Of a stretch of 64,000 nucleotides of DNA, positions 1-11,858 are shown one piece after another. Numbering within the stretch: position 1 is the stretch's first letter; every line of letters begins with the position of its first letter. The stretch comes from Lepas anatifera (taxonomy: Eukaryota > Arthropoda > Thecostraca > Lepadidae), in assembly GCA_034440635.1 (NCBI GenBank), contig JAOTON010001059.1:248001-312000 (forward strand). The letters run 5' to 3'. The notes under the pieces were generated by a model. The model searched no databases, had not been told where the DNA came from, and saw only the letters and a program-made list of their open reading frames with translations. A program made the translations under genes and the position numbers.

Positions 1-216
1 CGTCGTACTCACTTATGATGATCTCCAGAAGTGGAGTCCTTTCAGATGATGGCGAGGTGGGAGTGACTTTAGACGTGAGCATGATTATTTTAGGAACACC
101 ACAGTGCGGACGAGCACTGGGTGTTCATTTTTATGATGAGTTGAGGTTGACTGAAGTTGAGAGCATGATATTTTGTTTGTCAAGCGTAGAAACACCATAG
201 AGCACAGAGTTTTAGC

Positions 217-2248
217 TTAACATGCGCATTGAAGGGGGTACCCATCCCCTCGGTTTTTTTGGATAGCTTAAAAACGGCGGCGCGTAGCGCTCCCGTACTT
301 GGCATACCGTCTTCCTGATCATTCTTTCAACTTTTTTCTTCAAAATCTTAACCCTTGCCCCGGTGGCGGGTATGAGCCACCTTCGCCCTGGTGGTGTGGG
401 GGGGGCTAAAAGAGACCCCACGATCTCAAAAACTAAGAGCTAGAAAAAGCGCAAAACGCCAATCGAGCTCTTAAAAAATGATATCGAAAATATTTCAGTC
501 ATTTTTCACGTCAGGTCAATATCAAGGTCACCAGAGGTCAAAATAGGTCAAAATCGCTAAAATGAGGTGTACTACGAAAACCTCATATATCTCACAAACT
601 ATGATAGCTAGAAATATTTTTTAACACCATTTGAAAGCTCTTGAATTGTTCTTTCATTACAGTGCGAATGATTTTCGGCTCAGGTCAAAGCCTAGGGAGC
701 TACAGGTCACTGAACATTGGGCATATTCTTGGGAATGTCCATAGCCAACCATGCATAAGGGCGTTTCCTTTTTCGCTAATAACTTACAAACCAAGCAAGA
801 TGCAGCCATATGTGATGCACCATTGCAATCCTCTCGTTAATACAAATCGAATGATATATAACATTGCTATGCCAGGTCAAATTTAAAAATTTGACCTGAC
901 CCAGGTCAACGGTCTGACCCAACTTGACTTGGTATAGTCATCATGTATATCAATTGACTTGCAGTGACTATTCAAACACTTTGGTGACAAAATAAAAGTT
1001 GCATCTTTGTTTATTCAAAATTTATAGAGCAAAACACCAAAAATGCTTATTTGACCTAAGGTGACCTTTCAAAGATCACAAGTCAAAATTTTTGACATCA
1101 AGTTCAGAAATGGGCTAAGAGCAAGTCGTAACCGATGTTTGAAGTTGGTTCCATCCATACTTACTGCGAAAAGCTCATTTTGTGGTTTTCCTCATGTATT
1201 TACAATGGGGAGGTCATGCTCTGCACATGACCTTAGGTCACCAATATAAAAATCTCGGAACATATTTTGTAGCTCCTGGTGGGCCCAATATGTGGTATGA
1301 GTTTGAACTTGATCGATTAACCCTCCTTTTAGTTATGCAGTCCTAAGCATTTTTTGAGGTGAGGCCACTTCACCTGGCCTGGTGACCTGACCTGATGTGA
1401 CCTTGAGCTAAAATTTTCAGGAAATATGTAAAATTGATGAAGGAACAGCTAGACCAGGTTTGGCGGCGCTGCATACCGCCGATTTTTTATCACTTCGGAA
1501 AAACCCGAGGGGGTCTAAAAAGACCCCCACCCGGGCGAAGGTTAAGGCTAGGTCATGTCAGGTCAAGTCACCAGTACAAGTCAAGTGACCTGACCTCAAA
1601 AAGTTTAAGATAGCATAAGTCGGAACAGGTTAAAGTTATCCGATTGAAACTCATCACATAATAGGCCTACCGAGTTCTTCAAAATATGTTCCGGTATTTT
1701 CTATATCGATGACCTAAGGTCGGGTACGAGCCATGACCTATCCATTGGGAATACATGGGAAGATGGTTTTAACTGAAAACTCAATAATGAATATCTATAG
1801 AGCGTTTTTTCAAGTACATTAGATTTGCCTTGTCATTGCGGTTCTAAAGATATGCATTTTGCCTAATTTGACCTTGATTTGACCTCAAGTCAGGTCAAAC
1901 CCTTGATTTCACCTAGCAAGGTCATATTATATATCATTCGATTCGGCTTGCTGCGAGGATTCATATGGTTCAAATTATTTTGCTCTTTTTTACTTGTTGA
2001 GATGTAATGGCCGAAAACCTTCCCCTACATGTTATCCCCTATGATGGCATGTTTTGACCTCTAATGACTTTAAATGTGACCTGACAAAAATGGTTCAAAT
2101 ATTTTCGATAGAGAAGTGGATGGGCTACCCAACACCGTTTACCGTTTTTTCCTATCTAGCGTGATTCTCGAGATCATAGGGGGCAGGTACCCGCCCTGCC
2201 CCCCCGTCAAAGCAAAGGTGACTCAGACCCCGTTAATGCGGGTGTTAG
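217..2248 (+). mobile_element. TTAA-bounded non-autonomous element, family X (copy 1, interrupted)
   Basis: The left end reads TTAACATGCGCATTGAAG and the right end carries the inverse motif (…GTTAATGCGGGTGTTAG), a decayed form of the family X terminal repeat seen cleanly at 44079-44928. The body has the same order as the other copies: a GC palindrome, the GGCGGCGCG block, GGTCA-rich DNA and a GGTACCCGCC block near the right end. It is split by another element at 348-1545. There is no coding capacity. This is the most diverged of five copies, so probably the oldest. Confidence 0.75.
348..1545 (+). mobile_element. TTAA-bounded non-autonomous element, family W, nested in family X
   Basis: TTAA at 348-351 is followed by CCCTTGCCCCGGTGG and a GC-rich stem. 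The right end is ACCCGGGCGAAGGTTAA, with TTAA at 1542-1545. The flanking family X sequence resumes exactly where an intact copy continues after its own TTAA (…ATTTTAAGGTTAGGTCA… in the other copies), so TTAA is the duplicated target. The interior has many GGTCA/TGACC pentamers and no open reading frame of note. TTAA targets are known for piggyBac, Kolobok and Sola3. Which one applies cannot be decided from the ends alone. Confidence 0.75.
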
Positions 2249-2332
2249 TCTACCAAGCATTCTGGTAATTTTCGGAGTGCTGAGGCGAGGATAAGTTCAC
2301 AAGGTGTATACTGACCTGTTTCCCCGAATCCT

Positions 2333-2516
2333 GGATGTAAAATACCCTTAGATTATATATTCGGACACAGCCTTGCATCAGAATCAGGTAGCTTAAACCA
2401 CATTCTCGGTAATAGTGTAGCGAGACCTAAAATTCGAGGTTGCCTACACTATAACCCACCTGATTCTGATGAAGGGGGCTGTGCCCGAATATATAATTCT
2501 AGTGTATTTTACATCC
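2333..2516. mobile_element. Short palindromic element with hammerhead-like core
   Basis: GGATGTAAAATA at 2333 and its inverse TATTTTACATCC at 2516 bound a 184-bp near-palindrome. The right half contains CTGATGA (2466-2472), then a GGGC-TGT-GCCC hairpin, then GAA (2487-2489). This is the order of a hammerhead ribozyme core, but the last core base is T instead of A. The left half holds a degraded inverse copy. Similar relics lie at about 9443-9480, 17718-17755, 18876-18890 and 19168-19195. Hammerheads are known in the terminal repeats of Penelope-like retroelements; assigning this copy to them is inference. Confidence 0.5.
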
Positions 2517-3599
2517 ACGATTCGAGGAGACAGGCTAGTTTAGAGGTTGTCAACTTACTAAGAGTTTTCTAGAAGTTATGCCAGCCACTTACTTTCATAC
2601 CATGTTAAACCACGAACGGCTGCAGCTGGTGGCTGAGTTTTCCCTCAAACAAAGTAATAATGGGCCGTAGGCAATCGTTTCGGTTTCTATATGTTTTTAC
2701 ATTTTCACGGCAGCATTTATGCTATTAGCTATTATTTTTTATAATAAAGTTTTGTAGTGAAGTGACTGGATCTCAAGCATTCTTTCCGTTTCCTCCATGC
2801 GCTATGCAATGGAAAATAATTACTCTGGTACTTTTACTGGCTGGCAATAGTTCAATTTAGGCTTACTAGTGGTTTCCGCACGGCACCGCCAGGCGGCTGC
2901 TGGCCACGCGTGTGACCTAGGTCATTTCCGGTCTGGCTGACATCGGTGCTGGTTTTGTGTTTAGTGCTACACACTGGCGGATCCAGAGCCGGTCTTTGGG
3001 GGGGTAAACGGTCTGGAAAATTTCGGTATGTAAAAAAAGTAAGTAAGGATGAAAAAGGTGTGGGAAAGCTTGTTGAGTGGAGACTAAATTCACAGCTTTG
3101 CCCGGTATACCAGATCTCGTTAAGCTTGGATCAGGGAGTTATTACCTGGGACGGTGACCAAGATCTTAATTGGAATTAGAAACAAAAATCGGTGCTAAAT
3201 ATGGAAAACTCGATCCTGCAACCGCTGGTCTATAAAAAAATAATGCTAATTTTGCCGCTTTGTGCAGCCTTCCTTCCTTTTCCGGTTAACTGTCTGTCCA
3301 ACGCCATGTATTTAAGTTCGGACCTACGTCGAATCACAGCAAGTTAGGAACATATTTTTTCGAGTCCATACAGATGAATTTACATCCGCACGCAAATACA
3401 GATAATTTTTACGACAGAACTCAGCGTTGTAGCCTATTACGCCTTGATATTGTTAAAAAGCTAAGGACAAGAAATACAGAACGAAAAGCTGGACGAACCG
3501 GCTGACGCAGTGACTCTCATTGCTACACGAGTCCCGGCTACGCTGAAACTTCTCCGACGAGGTAACATCCAGGGAGGAAATGTCCTGACGATGGGTACT

Positions 3600-4184
3600 C
3601 CTTAGGAAGACTAAAAGCATGTAAGACTAACACTAGAAATATAGCCAACAAGTATACCGTTACAATCCTCAATAAAAGGCCAAACATCTGCTAAAGAAAT
3701 CGTCCAAAGGAAAGCTGTGCGGTTTATTCCTGCTGACTATAGCAGGAGGCGCAGCGTTACATCCATGCTGCGGGAACTTCAACTTGAGAAGCTTAAAACA
3801 CGAAGAGTACGAGCCCGAGCGACGGTGTTATTTCGAACCGCGAAAGGTTTGGTAGACCTACCAACACATAGTCATCTCAGATCAGCCAACACCGTCAGGA
3901 CAGGTCACACCAGGACATTCGTCAGACCTCTATGTCATGTCGAATTTTATGGAGAATCTTTTTACCCAGCCAGGATTGCCCGCTGGAACCAGTTTCCTGA
4001 GTCTCTGGTGGACTCTGAAAGCTTGGAAGAGTTCAAACTCGGCATTGAAAAGTATATTATTCATCAAAGCTTCACAAGCCAGCAAAATTTTCAGCAGCGT
4101 TTTCGAATTCAATCATTTTATGTCATTTTCACCATTATTTATTCTGTGTTTTACATGTCCCTCTGTGCCAAAATGTTCAAATGA
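3600..4184 (+). pseudogene. C-terminal fragment of a non-LTR retrotransposon polyprotein (unit 1)
   Basis: The open frame from 3717 to 4184 encodes the region that follows the reverse transcriptase in Jockey/CR1/RTE-type elements. SVTSMLRELQLEKLKTRR is followed by a conserved RxRAR block, then FYPARIARWNQFPESLVDS and SLEEFK. The frame upstream (from about 3600, TLGRLKACK) looks like the thumb-side continuation, but a stop intervenes before the 3717 ATG. No catalytic RT domain is present, so this is a 5'-truncated insertion. AATAAA lies just after the stop (about 4192), consistent with a retrotransposon 3' end. It cannot be active on its own. Confidence 0.8.
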
Positions 4185-6707
4185 GAGAGGCACAATAAAA
4201 GGAGAGGGAAAAAGACACTGCCTGGTGATTGAGTGGAAAATTCCAGTTCCAGAGGAGGCATGGGATGGAAAATCTTTGCCTTTTTTGTTTTGTGGGAGTT
4301 AAACAATTTTTCAGTTTGCTTCCCGTTTTTATAGAAAATATACTCCAAATTAATGGCAAGCCCTTTAATTTTGTTTGACTTGATATCATTTATGAGGGAA
4401 TACATAGGTCTTCTAAAACGACAAATGGATACAAGGCTCAGGAAAGGGTGGCAAATTAAGCTCTTAGCAATAAGTGATTGAAACTTTGTGCTGTTCCCGG
4501 TGGGTATCTCCACACAAGACCCTGGGTTTTGGGACATCATGGGGCATTTTTTTTTAAAGATAACGGCAGAACAATCACATAAATTATAGGTGCAGCCTTC
4601 AAACACAGCTACACAAACCGTGTTCCCTTAAGCACGTTTTCGAGTTTATCGGGACTTCTGATGTAATTGAGTTCCGTATTTTCAATAAAACGCAACATAT
4701 AGGCCACAGGGATCGGAATCCCGGTTTCGTATCTTTGACAATATTGTCCTTTCCATACCTATTTGCGCCGCCATAAACTCTTGAGCGCCGGAGCGTCTCA
4801 GGGGAACCGATCACAAGCCTGCACATGCACTGCCACTGCATGCTTCTGAGCAGCGGGCCGGACCCCAACGCTCTACCAACTGAGCTGCTGGGGCGGCAAA
4901 TTTTGACAATATTGCAATATCTTTATACAATATCTTGGACAATATTGTCCTTTCCATACCTGTGCCACATGTCCGTATGGCAGAGGACGCAGCTGCAGCA
5001 GGAGCCCCTGAGCTCTCCACACTTCCGGGAACAGGATCGCTCGGAGAAGTCAGGAAGTCTTGGGAAGAGAGGGCCTTAGTTGCGCTCGAACTCCCGCGGG
5101 AGCAGGAGCAGGAGCAGCGGATTCGGAGACCCCAGTCTCGCTGCCCAGCGAGCTTACAGGAGTAGGATCATCCGGGTTTCCTTCGCTGGCAGCATTCCTG
5201 AGGTAATTCCAGAAAAGTTTTCACTGACCGTCCACTGACAGAGCAGTCACAGATCTGGCAGACCTGTCACTTGGACCAATCCATGTCCATTGAAAACTGT
5301 ATCACACATGAATTAAAGAGAAGAAAATGCAAGTCTCTGCTTTCCCCAGGTTTTGCTCCAATAGCATGTTTTTCTTCACCTAGAGTAAGCATTTGTGCAA
5401 ATGAAAAATGCCAAAACGTGTGTGTTCCAGTATGACTATCACTGTGGTTCCCAATGGTAGACCATGGCCCCATTTGAGGTGATAAGTGTTATCCTATGAG
5501 GGTCATACATTTTCGTGAATTTGAGCCTAGAATCTTTAGCTAAAAATGTTGAACTATTCATAGGCTGGAAGATTTCTAAGCACTGCACGGCCAGTGTCCC
5601 AAAATTTGGGATGCTGACTGCTGAGCTACACCCAAGCAAGAATAACTTTCCACACACTTCAGATGTCTTTTTCTGCATTTTCCACTCGTGCTTCAATTCA
5701 ATTGCTCACCTGGGAATTCACAATTTATTATTCTTTCTTGTAGGATAGCGTGTCTGTATACAGGAGTTGGTTGGGTAAATTTTAACCTAGGCCAATATTA
5801 TGTACCTGACCATTTACTCGATTCTAATTGCAGAAAATGTTGATGGGTTTGAACATGGATTGATGGGTTAGAGATTCAATCATTACATAGGCCTTTTATC
5901 CTGTAGGTACTCAGGGCATGTACGAATTGGGCCCTTCTTCGAAAATAAAAATGAGCAAAAAAGGCCTTTCATCCACCAGAAGCGTCAAAGTTTCTGCATC
6001 TAAACTGGACAGCTCTGAATTTTCCCGATGACACTCTGGCCGAAAACCAATTTTGGGACACTGGCTGCAACAAGGAGCATGATTATAATTGTATATGATG
6101 TTATTTGGCCTGATGACATGAATCAGCTGAACAACGGGGTAAACTCTCTGTAAGAGCTCAAGCCACAAGCAAAATACAAATAATCACACAGCTGAAAGGA
6201 CAGTTTCTATTCTCATAAATTGCCATATTTTAGCAGCCAGCACATTTAAAAAGTCATAAAATAGCACATGAAAAATTCCAGTGCAACACATCAAAATAGT
6301 TTTCCTGATGACAATAGCAACTTCAGCAATAAAGCTATTTTCATAGAGCAATTTCTATGGAATAAGGCAATGTATCAGATTAAAGCCTGGAGAGAGCGCA
6401 GCATATACAAGTCACGTAACCCTGCACCAGTGCTTACTATCATCATTCAACTCAATCAGTTTTAAATTATCCAGTACTGAATTGATCAGAAAAAGTATTC
6501 AACCTTCTCCTGGCCTGGTGCTGTATCAATTATCAGCCAGTTTGGAGACTATAGGAGAAATATAAATGATGCTTTTGGGGAATTCCTTTGTTTCATTTTC
6601 TGCTAAGGGCAGGACATTTTTTAAGGAAAAGTCAGTGGGGGGGGCGGCATTTCTTGTGCTGGCCATTATAGTGTCTTCAGGGGATCAAGAACCCATTTTG
6701 AGGGGGT
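4185..6707. other. Unit 1 sequence without a recognisable gene
   Basis: The region downstream of the retrotransposon fragment shows no conserved coding frame. It holds the tRNA-like fragment near 4860-4897. Two copies of GACAATATTGTCC followed by TTTCCATACCT (4737 and 4936) flank that fragment. The short open frames differ between strands, show no domain and are accompanied by shadow frames. Confidence 0.6.
4860..4897 (-). repeat. tRNA-derived (SINE-like) fragment, unit 1
   Basis: Read on the minus strand, GCCCCAGCAGCTCAG is followed by TTGGTAGAGC, the acceptor side and D-arm/A-box of a tRNA. A convincing T-arm with GGTTCGAATCC does not follow at the expected distance, so this is not a functional tRNA gene. 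It is more likely a SINE head or a tRNA relic. Confidence 0.45.
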
Positions 6708-7623
6708 TTAACACGAGCACTGGAGAGGGGCCTCGGAGGCCCCCACCTGATTTTCCAAGGTGGCCGGAGAACCGCCCGTAGTCGAAAAATGATACTTGGA
6801 CACATTTAACAGCATTTAATGGCGCGTCGATTGGTGAAGACTTTTTGAAAATCGGTCAAATATTTTTTTAGTTATAGGCTTCCAAAGTCAGACTTGCATT
6901 TTGAGATCGCCGTAATCGCGCGGTCGGACCAGTTAGCTTGCATTGGAGACCGAGTGGTGACGTCATAACGCTATATAACCGGGATTATATGTCAAGGTCA
7001 CCTCACATGAAAGTCAAGGTCAAGTTCAAAGGTCACAAGTCAAGGTCATATCGGCACTTTCAAGGTCACTGACGACAGTGCTTCCGGTCAAATGGCGTTA
7101 CCCGGTCTGACATATATTATGCTATGAGGTCATCGATAGGGTACCTCAATACAAAGTTCAGAGGTCAAGGTCAAAGGTCATTGGGAAAGGTCAATCCTCA
7201 TTTCCCGCCAAACAGTGGCTATCGTGTTAGTCAAAGTGTACATTATAAGTAGCATACTATATGGTGACCTTAAAGGTCAATGACCTTGAATGAACTTGAC
7301 CCAAAATTGTAGGGAAGCCTCTTTGAGACCTCTTCTCTATGAACCTGGTCCGCCGTTAGCCTGTTCCCGCCATTTTCCCGCATAATCTTCGCATTTATCA
7401 ATCGATCCCCAGCATGGCCAAGATTTGACCTTTACGACCTCGTTCGACCTTGAATATATTGACCTAGGTCAATAAAAATCGGTCATGATGTAGATCACCA
7501 TAGCCCCACTACCAACCTCCTGAATTGCGTTTTTCTACACCTCTTAGTTTCCGAGATCTTAGGGGGCCTACCAGGCCCCTCCAGTGCGCGTTAGTGCCAG
7601 ACACCGTCCAGTGCGGGTGTTAA
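6708..7623 (+). mobile_element. TTAA-bounded non-autonomous element, family Z (unit 1)
   Basis: TTAACACGAGCACTGGA at the left matches the inverse of TCCAGTGCGGGTGTTAA at the right, with a second internal TCCAGTGCGCGTTA. A GC-rich palindrome (GGGGCCTCGGAGGCCCC) lies inside the left end and AGGGGGCCTACCAGGCCCC inside the right. The interior between about 6998 and 7290 has at least 14 GGTCA/TGACC pentamers, including AGGTCA direct repeats at 7162-7167, 7168-7173 and 7175-7180. It has no coding capacity. Confidence 0.8.
7162..7180 (+). promoter_or_regulatory. AGGTCA direct repeats (DR0 plus DR1), unit 1
   Basis: Three exact AGGTCA hexamers stand in tandem. The first two are directly adjacent and the third follows after one A, giving a DR0 and a DR1. 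AGGTCA is the nuclear-receptor half-site, and TCAAGGTCA (nearby at 7040 and 7060) is the FTZ-F1/ERR-type monomer site. The sequence match is seen; binding or regulatory activity is inference. The same triplet occurs at 15434-15452 and 25788-25806. Confidence 0.5.
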
Positions 7624-7690
7624 TAAAACTTAGACGCGTTAGTTTTAATTTTTGTGTTATTCCATGTTATTCCAGACCATAGATGCTGCC

Positions 7691-9150
7691 CAGGGCTGCC
7701 AAGTTATTTTTCGTCGAAAAAGGTCAAACCGAGTTAGAAAAAGGGCCAAAGAGGGGCAAAATTGTATTTTCACTAGAAAACTTATTTTCACCATTAGAGC
7801 TATTGAGATCTGATAAAGTAAATTTGACACGAAAATGCCTGACCTTTTCCGCTATTTGGAACGTAATGACCTCCCGACAGTGGTTTGACCTCCAGAGGTT
7901 ACCTCGTGACCTAATATGACCTGGGGTCACGAAAGGTCAGAAAGTAGCCTTATCGTATATCAAATAAAAGTCAGTGACAAGACATACACGATGATGTTTG
8001 ATTTAGCGCTCTAGCTTAATTAGGTCAAAACTGATAGTCTGTTACTGTTGTTAATAAAATACTGTTGTTGACCCCTGGTGAACTTGGATGACCTCGGAGA
8101 GGTCAAAGGGCAAATCTCGCCCCTCATAAGCCAGCTTTCCCTATGTTTTTTTCAATGGGAGAGGTCATCTCGTGACCTGACCTCAGGTTACGAAATTGAA
8201 AAATCCCGGACATACACCTTGTAGACCCTGGAAGGGTCATGAAGTGTAGGAAGTTTCAAATAGATCGACTAAGAAATGTAGCTCTTATAGGGCTCAAAAG
8301 TTGAAGTGAGTGACCTTGGTTAACCTCGCCTGGTGACCTGACCTTGGGTGATCCGGGGTAAAAAATCTCAGGGATGGTGGGAAAATGATGGGGTGAGAGA
8401 TACAGCTTTCAACCGCGGCGCTGCGCCGCCTCATTTTCCTGCTATCCCGAAAAAAACCTTAGGGGGCCATCGATGGGCCCGGTGGGGCGAGGCTTAAAAC
8501 TAATTTTGATAGCTTGATATTGACTTGACGCAATATTTTTTAGCACACTTCTCATTTAATAGGAAGCCAGGGATGCCCCTCCAATCCTGCGTGGCCATCA
8601 AGTGATTTTATCCACATAACCAGAGCATTTGTTAGCATCTTTTATCATCTTGGCCGCACCAATCCCTGCTAATAGTTAATGTTTTCACTTTTTTCCAACT
8701 ATGCATTTTTTGCTCTTGAACAGTGGCAGATCTAGGATTTTGGTAAGTGGGGAGTGCGGAGCATCAGAGGGCGCACTTTGACATCAACTTTTCACCCAAA
8801 GAGCGCCTATAGTATCGCATCCTTTGCATCAGGTTTTCGGTGGCCATCATTTTTTTTGATCGTATTTTAACAAAGCCCTGTCCCTCTCTCCCACCACCAT
8901 ACCAGTTTTTCTGCAGCTTTGCTGCTTTTTCGGTGTCAGAATATCGTATTCAAGAGCGAAAGAGGTCAAAAGAAGCCATATTTATACAAGGGACAAAGCA
9001 GAAATAGCTTAGGTGCCAGCTGCTAGAAAAAGGGGAAAAAAAGGCCAGATTCCAAAAACGGGCCCACCGAAAAAATCGCGGAGGCCAAACACGACAAAGA
9101 AAGCCCAATTCGAGATATTTGACCAGAAAATGGCCAACCTGACAACCCTG
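7691..9150 (+). mobile_element. hAT-like non-autonomous element (unit 1)
   Basis: The left terminus CAGGGCTGCCAAGTTATT and the right terminus, read inversely as CAGGGTTGTCAGGTTGGC, form a terminal inverted repeat of hAT type. The 8-bp flanks are ATGCTGCC (7683-7690) and ACGCTGCC (9151-9158), a target duplication with one mismatch. The interior is largely a family Y TTAA element, with its right end GGTGGGGCGAGGCTTAA at 8497. A GGCAGATCTAGG relic lies near 8724. No transposase is present. Confidence 0.75.
7790..8497 (+). mobile_element. Left-truncated family Y TTAA element inside the hAT-like element (unit 1)
   Basis: The sequence from about 7790 (TTAGAGCTATTGAG…) to TTAA at 8494-8497 parallels the family Y copy at 33656-34698, including the GGTCA-rich middle, the CCATCGATGG palindrome and the GGTGGGGCGAGG end. 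The left terminus of family Y is missing and is replaced by hAT-like sequence. Confidence 0.6.
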
Positions 9151-10118
9151 ACGCTGCCACAATGTATTCCAAATGAAATGGTTATTTTCTTATTTTTCTT
9201 TATGAGTGTGGGAAGGTAAGTACAACCCTAAAGTACCGAACACAAGTGGTTTATAGGCTTAATCGAGATCAGTTTTTATGTACATGCATTCTATGATGTG
9301 TGGCTGTTGCTGTCAAAATCGTCTAGGGAATGTAGTACAAAAACCAGCTAATACATTTTTAGGCTTATCGACGTACCAACTGTCAAGGTCATATGGCATT
9401 GCCAGCTTTTTCCTTGTTGGAAGGGTTTCTCGGGAGACAGTTTGATGATTCTAACGAGGGGCTGTGGCCGATATATAATCTCTCCCAATTTTCAACATCA
9501 AGGAATCGATGATAAAGGCCAGCTAACAAATTATCGACTTTGCAGAACCACTTGATGCAGCGGTCACACTACAAATTGCCACAACAAGCATTAGAAAAGG
9601 GGGACCAGGGGCCTGCACCCACCCCGCCCACTTTTTGACATGCAATTTCCTGATCTCAGTCGAAACGGGAGAAAACCTGAAATTTATATAACCAGCCCAC
9701 TGCGGAAGGCAGCGAAGACCCCAAATTCGAACAGTTTTTGATACTAACGTGGAAAATTGGTTGTCAGCCTCAGGTTGAAGTTTGGCTGGCCCCCTCTCAC
9801 TTTTTTTACCGGTAGTGACGTTTATATTTGCTACCACCACAATAATAAATAAAAAGGCTAAGCACTTCCCACCGCCACACCAGCAACTAGTCTTACGCGC
9901 CTAGACTACACCGTGTCCCGTCTAATCCACGAATGAGCTCTAAGCGCTCACAAATGACCGCGTGTCAAATGATATACATCATACAATCTTACGATACTGG
10001 CTGGGGTGTGGGCTTCCGGTCGGATAGAACATGATGCATGATTGGTTGTAGGCCAGCGTTTATCTCCAGCGTTGTGATTAGTTGATGCTGAGGCTGCTTT
10101 GCCAGGACTTCCCGTAAC
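9151..10118. other. End of unit 1 without a recognisable gene
   Basis: I see no conserved coding frame here. A degraded hammerhead-like/GGGCTGTGGCCG motif lies at about 9443-9480. An open frame on the minus strand at 9523-9840 recurs in unit 2 with a few differences and shows no domain; I regard it as chance. Confidence 0.5.
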
Positions 10119-10861
10119 CATAATAAATTTTGCATCATTTACGCCAAGTACATGCTTCATCACCTTTTATTGCCTACACCCCCTTCAAGGTCAAATAAGG
10201 TCAAATTTCGAAAAAGGTCAAGTCCATAAAATATGCAAACCAACTAGTTTTGTTTCCATATCATTCAAATTGACTATTCATAACCCATTCTGCATCATTT
10301 ACGCCCAGTAAGTGCCTTGCTTCTTCATCTGTTATTGTTTACACCCCTTCCAAGGTCAAATAAGGTCACAGGTCGATTAAGTCAATTCTGTATCAGATGC
10401 AAGTCAACTAATTCGGTGTTCATCTCATTTAGAAATACCGAATCGAAACACGCGTCTGTAGTCTTCATTCGAAGCAGAGTTATCACTAAGGTCATGCAAG
10501 GTCAAATCAAGGTCATCGGAGGTCAAGAGAGGTCATGAAAGGTCTATCCTGATAAAAGTGATCCTCAAAGGTTAGAAGAAAATAGTCTGGGCCGTTCATG
10601 AACAAATGTTGCAAAAGAACGATGAGGGTCTGGAGCATTCACGTGAAAACGGGTACAGGCGCCCAAATGACCTTAACATGCTTCCACTCTAGAGGTCATA
10701 GCTCCGTAACCTTGAAAGATAGGATTTTTTAAACATTCACAATGAATGCCCCAGAGGCTATGCAAACTTTCAAAGCTCTAAGTTAAAAAGCTCGTTTTCA
10801 ATTCTTGAAAAATCTTAAGGGGGTTCCAACAAACCCCTCCCCCTGTACGTGCAAGGGTTAA
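10119..10861 (-). mobile_element. Truncated TTAA-type element between the two duplication units
   Basis: This spacer separates the two units. It ends in AACCCCTCCCCCTGTACG…CAAGGGTTAA, the same design as the other TTAA families, and abuts the TTAA at which unit 2 starts. The rest is rich in AGGTCA (for example several copies between 10485 and 10545). The opposite terminus is not visible, so the element appears truncated where it meets unit 1. Confidence 0.5.
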
Positions 10862-11858
10862 ACCACAAACGGCTGCAGCTGGCGGCTGTTTTTCCTCAAA
10901 CAAAATAGCAATGGGCCGTAGGCTATCGTTGAGGTTTCTACATGTTTTTACATTTTCATGGCAGCATTTATGCTACTAGCTATCATTCTTTATAATAAAG
11001 TTTATTTGTTTGTAGTGAAGTGGCCGCTTCTCAAGCATTATTTCCGTTTCCTCCATGCGCTATGTAATGGAAAATAATTACTCTGGCACTTTTACTGGCT
11101 GGCAATAGTTTAATTTAGGCCTACTAGTGGTTTCCGCACGGCACCGCCAGGCGGCTGCTGGCCACGCGTGTGACCTAGGTCATTTCAGGTCTGGCTGGCA
11201 TCGGTGCTGGTTTTGTGCTTAGTGCTACACACTGGCGGATCCAGAGCCGGTCTTGGGGGGGTGGGCAAACGGTCTGGAAAATTTCGCTATGTAAAAAAGT
11301 AAGTAGGGATGAAAAAGTTGTGGAAAAGCTTGTTGAGTGGAGACTAAAATCACAACTTTTCCTGGTATACCAGATCTAGTTAAGTTTGGATCAGGGAACT
11401 ATTACCTGGGACGGTAACCAAGATTTTAATTGAAATTAGGAACAAAACTCGGTACTAAATTTAGAAAATTCGATCCTGCAGCCGCTGTTCTATAAAAATA
11501 ATAATAATTTTGCCGCTTTGTGCAACCTTCCTTCCTTTTCCGGTTAACTGTCTGTCCAACGCTATGTATTTAAGTTGGGACCTACGTCGAATCACAGCAA
11601 GTTGGGAACATATTATTTCGAGTCCGTACAGATAAATTTACATCCACACGCAAATACGGACAATTATTACGACAGAACTCAGCGTTGCAGCCTATTACGC
11701 CTTGATATTGTTAAAAAGCTAAGGACAAAAAATACAGAACGAAAAAGTTGGACAAAGCGGCTAACGCAGTGACTCTCATTGCTACGCGAGTCCCAGCTAC
11801 GCTGAAACTTCTCCGAAGAAGTAAGTTCCAGGGAGGAAATGCCCTGCCGATGGGTACT

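Larger units (their letters stand above)
2605..10118 (+). repeat. 7.5 kb direct duplication, unit 1
   Basis: The sequence from TTAAACCACGAACGG to GACTTCCCGTAAC recurs at 10858-18392 in the same order and orientation, with only scattered substitutions and small indels. The contents are a GGCGGATCC-type end (2968), a non-LTR retrotransposon C-terminal fragment, a tRNA-like fragment, family Z, a hAT-like element and about 1 kb of unassigned DNA. Because nested transposons sit at matching places in both units, the duplication postdates those insertions. The two units are separated by about 740 bp (10119-10857). Confidence 0.9.

Noticed and set aside
4860..4897. A functional tRNA gene
   Set aside because: The A-box region is good, but the T-arm and the 3' acceptor strand are missing at the right distance.
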